Shown here: one piece after another, positions 14,833 to 15,021 of the stretch
How the letters are laid out: every line of letters begins with the position of its first letter
Numbering within the stretch: the stretch's first letter is position 1
Source: Draconibacterium orientale
Lineage (GTDB): Bacteria > Bacteroidota > Bacteroidia > Bacteroidales > UBA1556
Direction: 5' to 3'
Length of the DNA stretch: 15,021 nt
NCBI GenBank assembly: GCA_022736595.1
Contig: DZDC01000053.1
Span: 1 to 15,021, forward strand
The notes under the pieces: generated by a model
What the model saw: only the letters and a program-made list of their open reading frames with translations
What the model was told of the DNA's origin: nothing
Database searches by the model: none
Position numbers and translations under genes: made by a program

Positions 14833-15021
14833 CTATAAACCTTCTATTTCTTCTTTACTCAAACTGGTCATTTTCATAATATCTGATATTGACATGCCCA
14901 GACTTTTGGCACTTAATGCCATTTCAATCTTAGCTTTCATTATCCCAATTTCTTCTCCTTTTTGTAAACCTATTTCTTCACCTTTAATCCTTCCTTCTTC
15001 TCTTCCTTCTTCTCTTCCTTC
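14833..15021 (-). CDS. C-terminus of an Rpn/PD-(D/E)XK-type nuclease or 'transposase' (partial)
   Basis: An open frame enters from the right window edge and ends at TAG (14833-14835), giving 62 residues. It begins with Glu/Gly/Arg repeats (EGREEGREEGRIKGEE), continues with GLQKGEEIGIMKAKIEMA and ends in a helical SLGMSISDIMKMTSLSKEEI segment. This is the usual tail of Rpn family recombination-promoting nucleases and related PD-(D/E)XK 'transposases', where E-G-x-x heptad-like repeats precede a short sequence of the form 'G.s...I...T.Ls..EI'. The catalytic domain would lie beyond the window, so whether the gene is intact cannot be judged. The neighbouring IS3 remnant suggests a mobile or fast-evolving patch. 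Confidence 0.75.
   Translation of the reverse strand, partial: EGREEGREEGRIKGEEIGLQKGEEIGIMKAKIEMALSAKSLGMSISDIMKMTSLSKEEIEGL
14991..15021. repeat. 12-bp tandem repeat inside the Rpn-type gene
   Basis: The unit TTCCTTCTTCTC occurs in two perfect copies (14991-15002, 15003-15014) plus seven bases of a third before the window ends. On the minus strand it encodes the tetrapeptide E-G-R-E. The array may continue beyond the edge. Confidence 0.9.

Noticed and set aside
14403..15021. A defence or integration island at the right edge
   Set aside because: Only one dead transposase fragment and one partial Rpn-type tail are visible; no att site, integrase or defence gene cluster can be supported from this window.

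Overview
The window looks like chromosomal DNA from a Bacteroidota bacterium, probably a Flavobacteriales-like lineage. It is AT-rich and has no obvious Shine-Dalgarno sites. Several leaders contain the Bacteroidota -7 promoter element TAnnTTTG. Protein types typical of that phylum are present: a QueE with C-x3-C-x2-C, a small zinc-ribbon protein ending in an FGY-rich tail, a DUF6787-like membrane protein and a stand-alone sucD. No rRNA, tRNA, CRISPR array or phage module was recognised.

Left part (1-3800): a tightly packed minus-strand operon folD - queE - MobB-like P-loop protein starts from a 298-base intergenic region. On the other side of that region lie two plus-strand genes, a small Tat-signal protein and sucD. 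sucD ends in a strong hairpin with A/T flanks that can terminate transcription in both directions.

Middle (3802-11022): all genes are on the minus strand. They fall into an exonuclease - GH25 lysozyme - FAH-family cluster, a zinc-ribbon protein, a small membrane protein, and a long compact operon DUF493 - ybaB - argS - ORF107 - thyA - folA. Nucleotide and one-carbon metabolism recurs: FolD makes methylene/formyl-THF, ThyA uses methylene-THF to make dTMP, and FolA recycles the resulting dihydrofolate. QueE draws on the GTP-derived pterin/deazaguanine pathway.

Right part (11095-15021): a 984-residue FAD/Fe-S oxidoreductase of the D-lactate / D-2-hydroxyglutarate dehydrogenase type is flanked by decayed DNA. 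Downstream of it is a gene remnant whose N- and C-terminal ends survive but whose centre is missing. Upstream lies the 3' end of an IS3-family transposase gene with an in-frame TGA replacing a conserved Trp. At the window edge is the C-terminus of an Rpn/PD-(D/E)XK-type nuclease with a 12-bp tandem repeat. This edge is the only accessory-looking part of the window. I found no convincing new multi-gene system. The best leads are the internally deleted membrane-protein gene, the unrecognised ORF between argS and thyA, the tiny Tat substrate, and the overlapping promoters between folD and the Tat gene.
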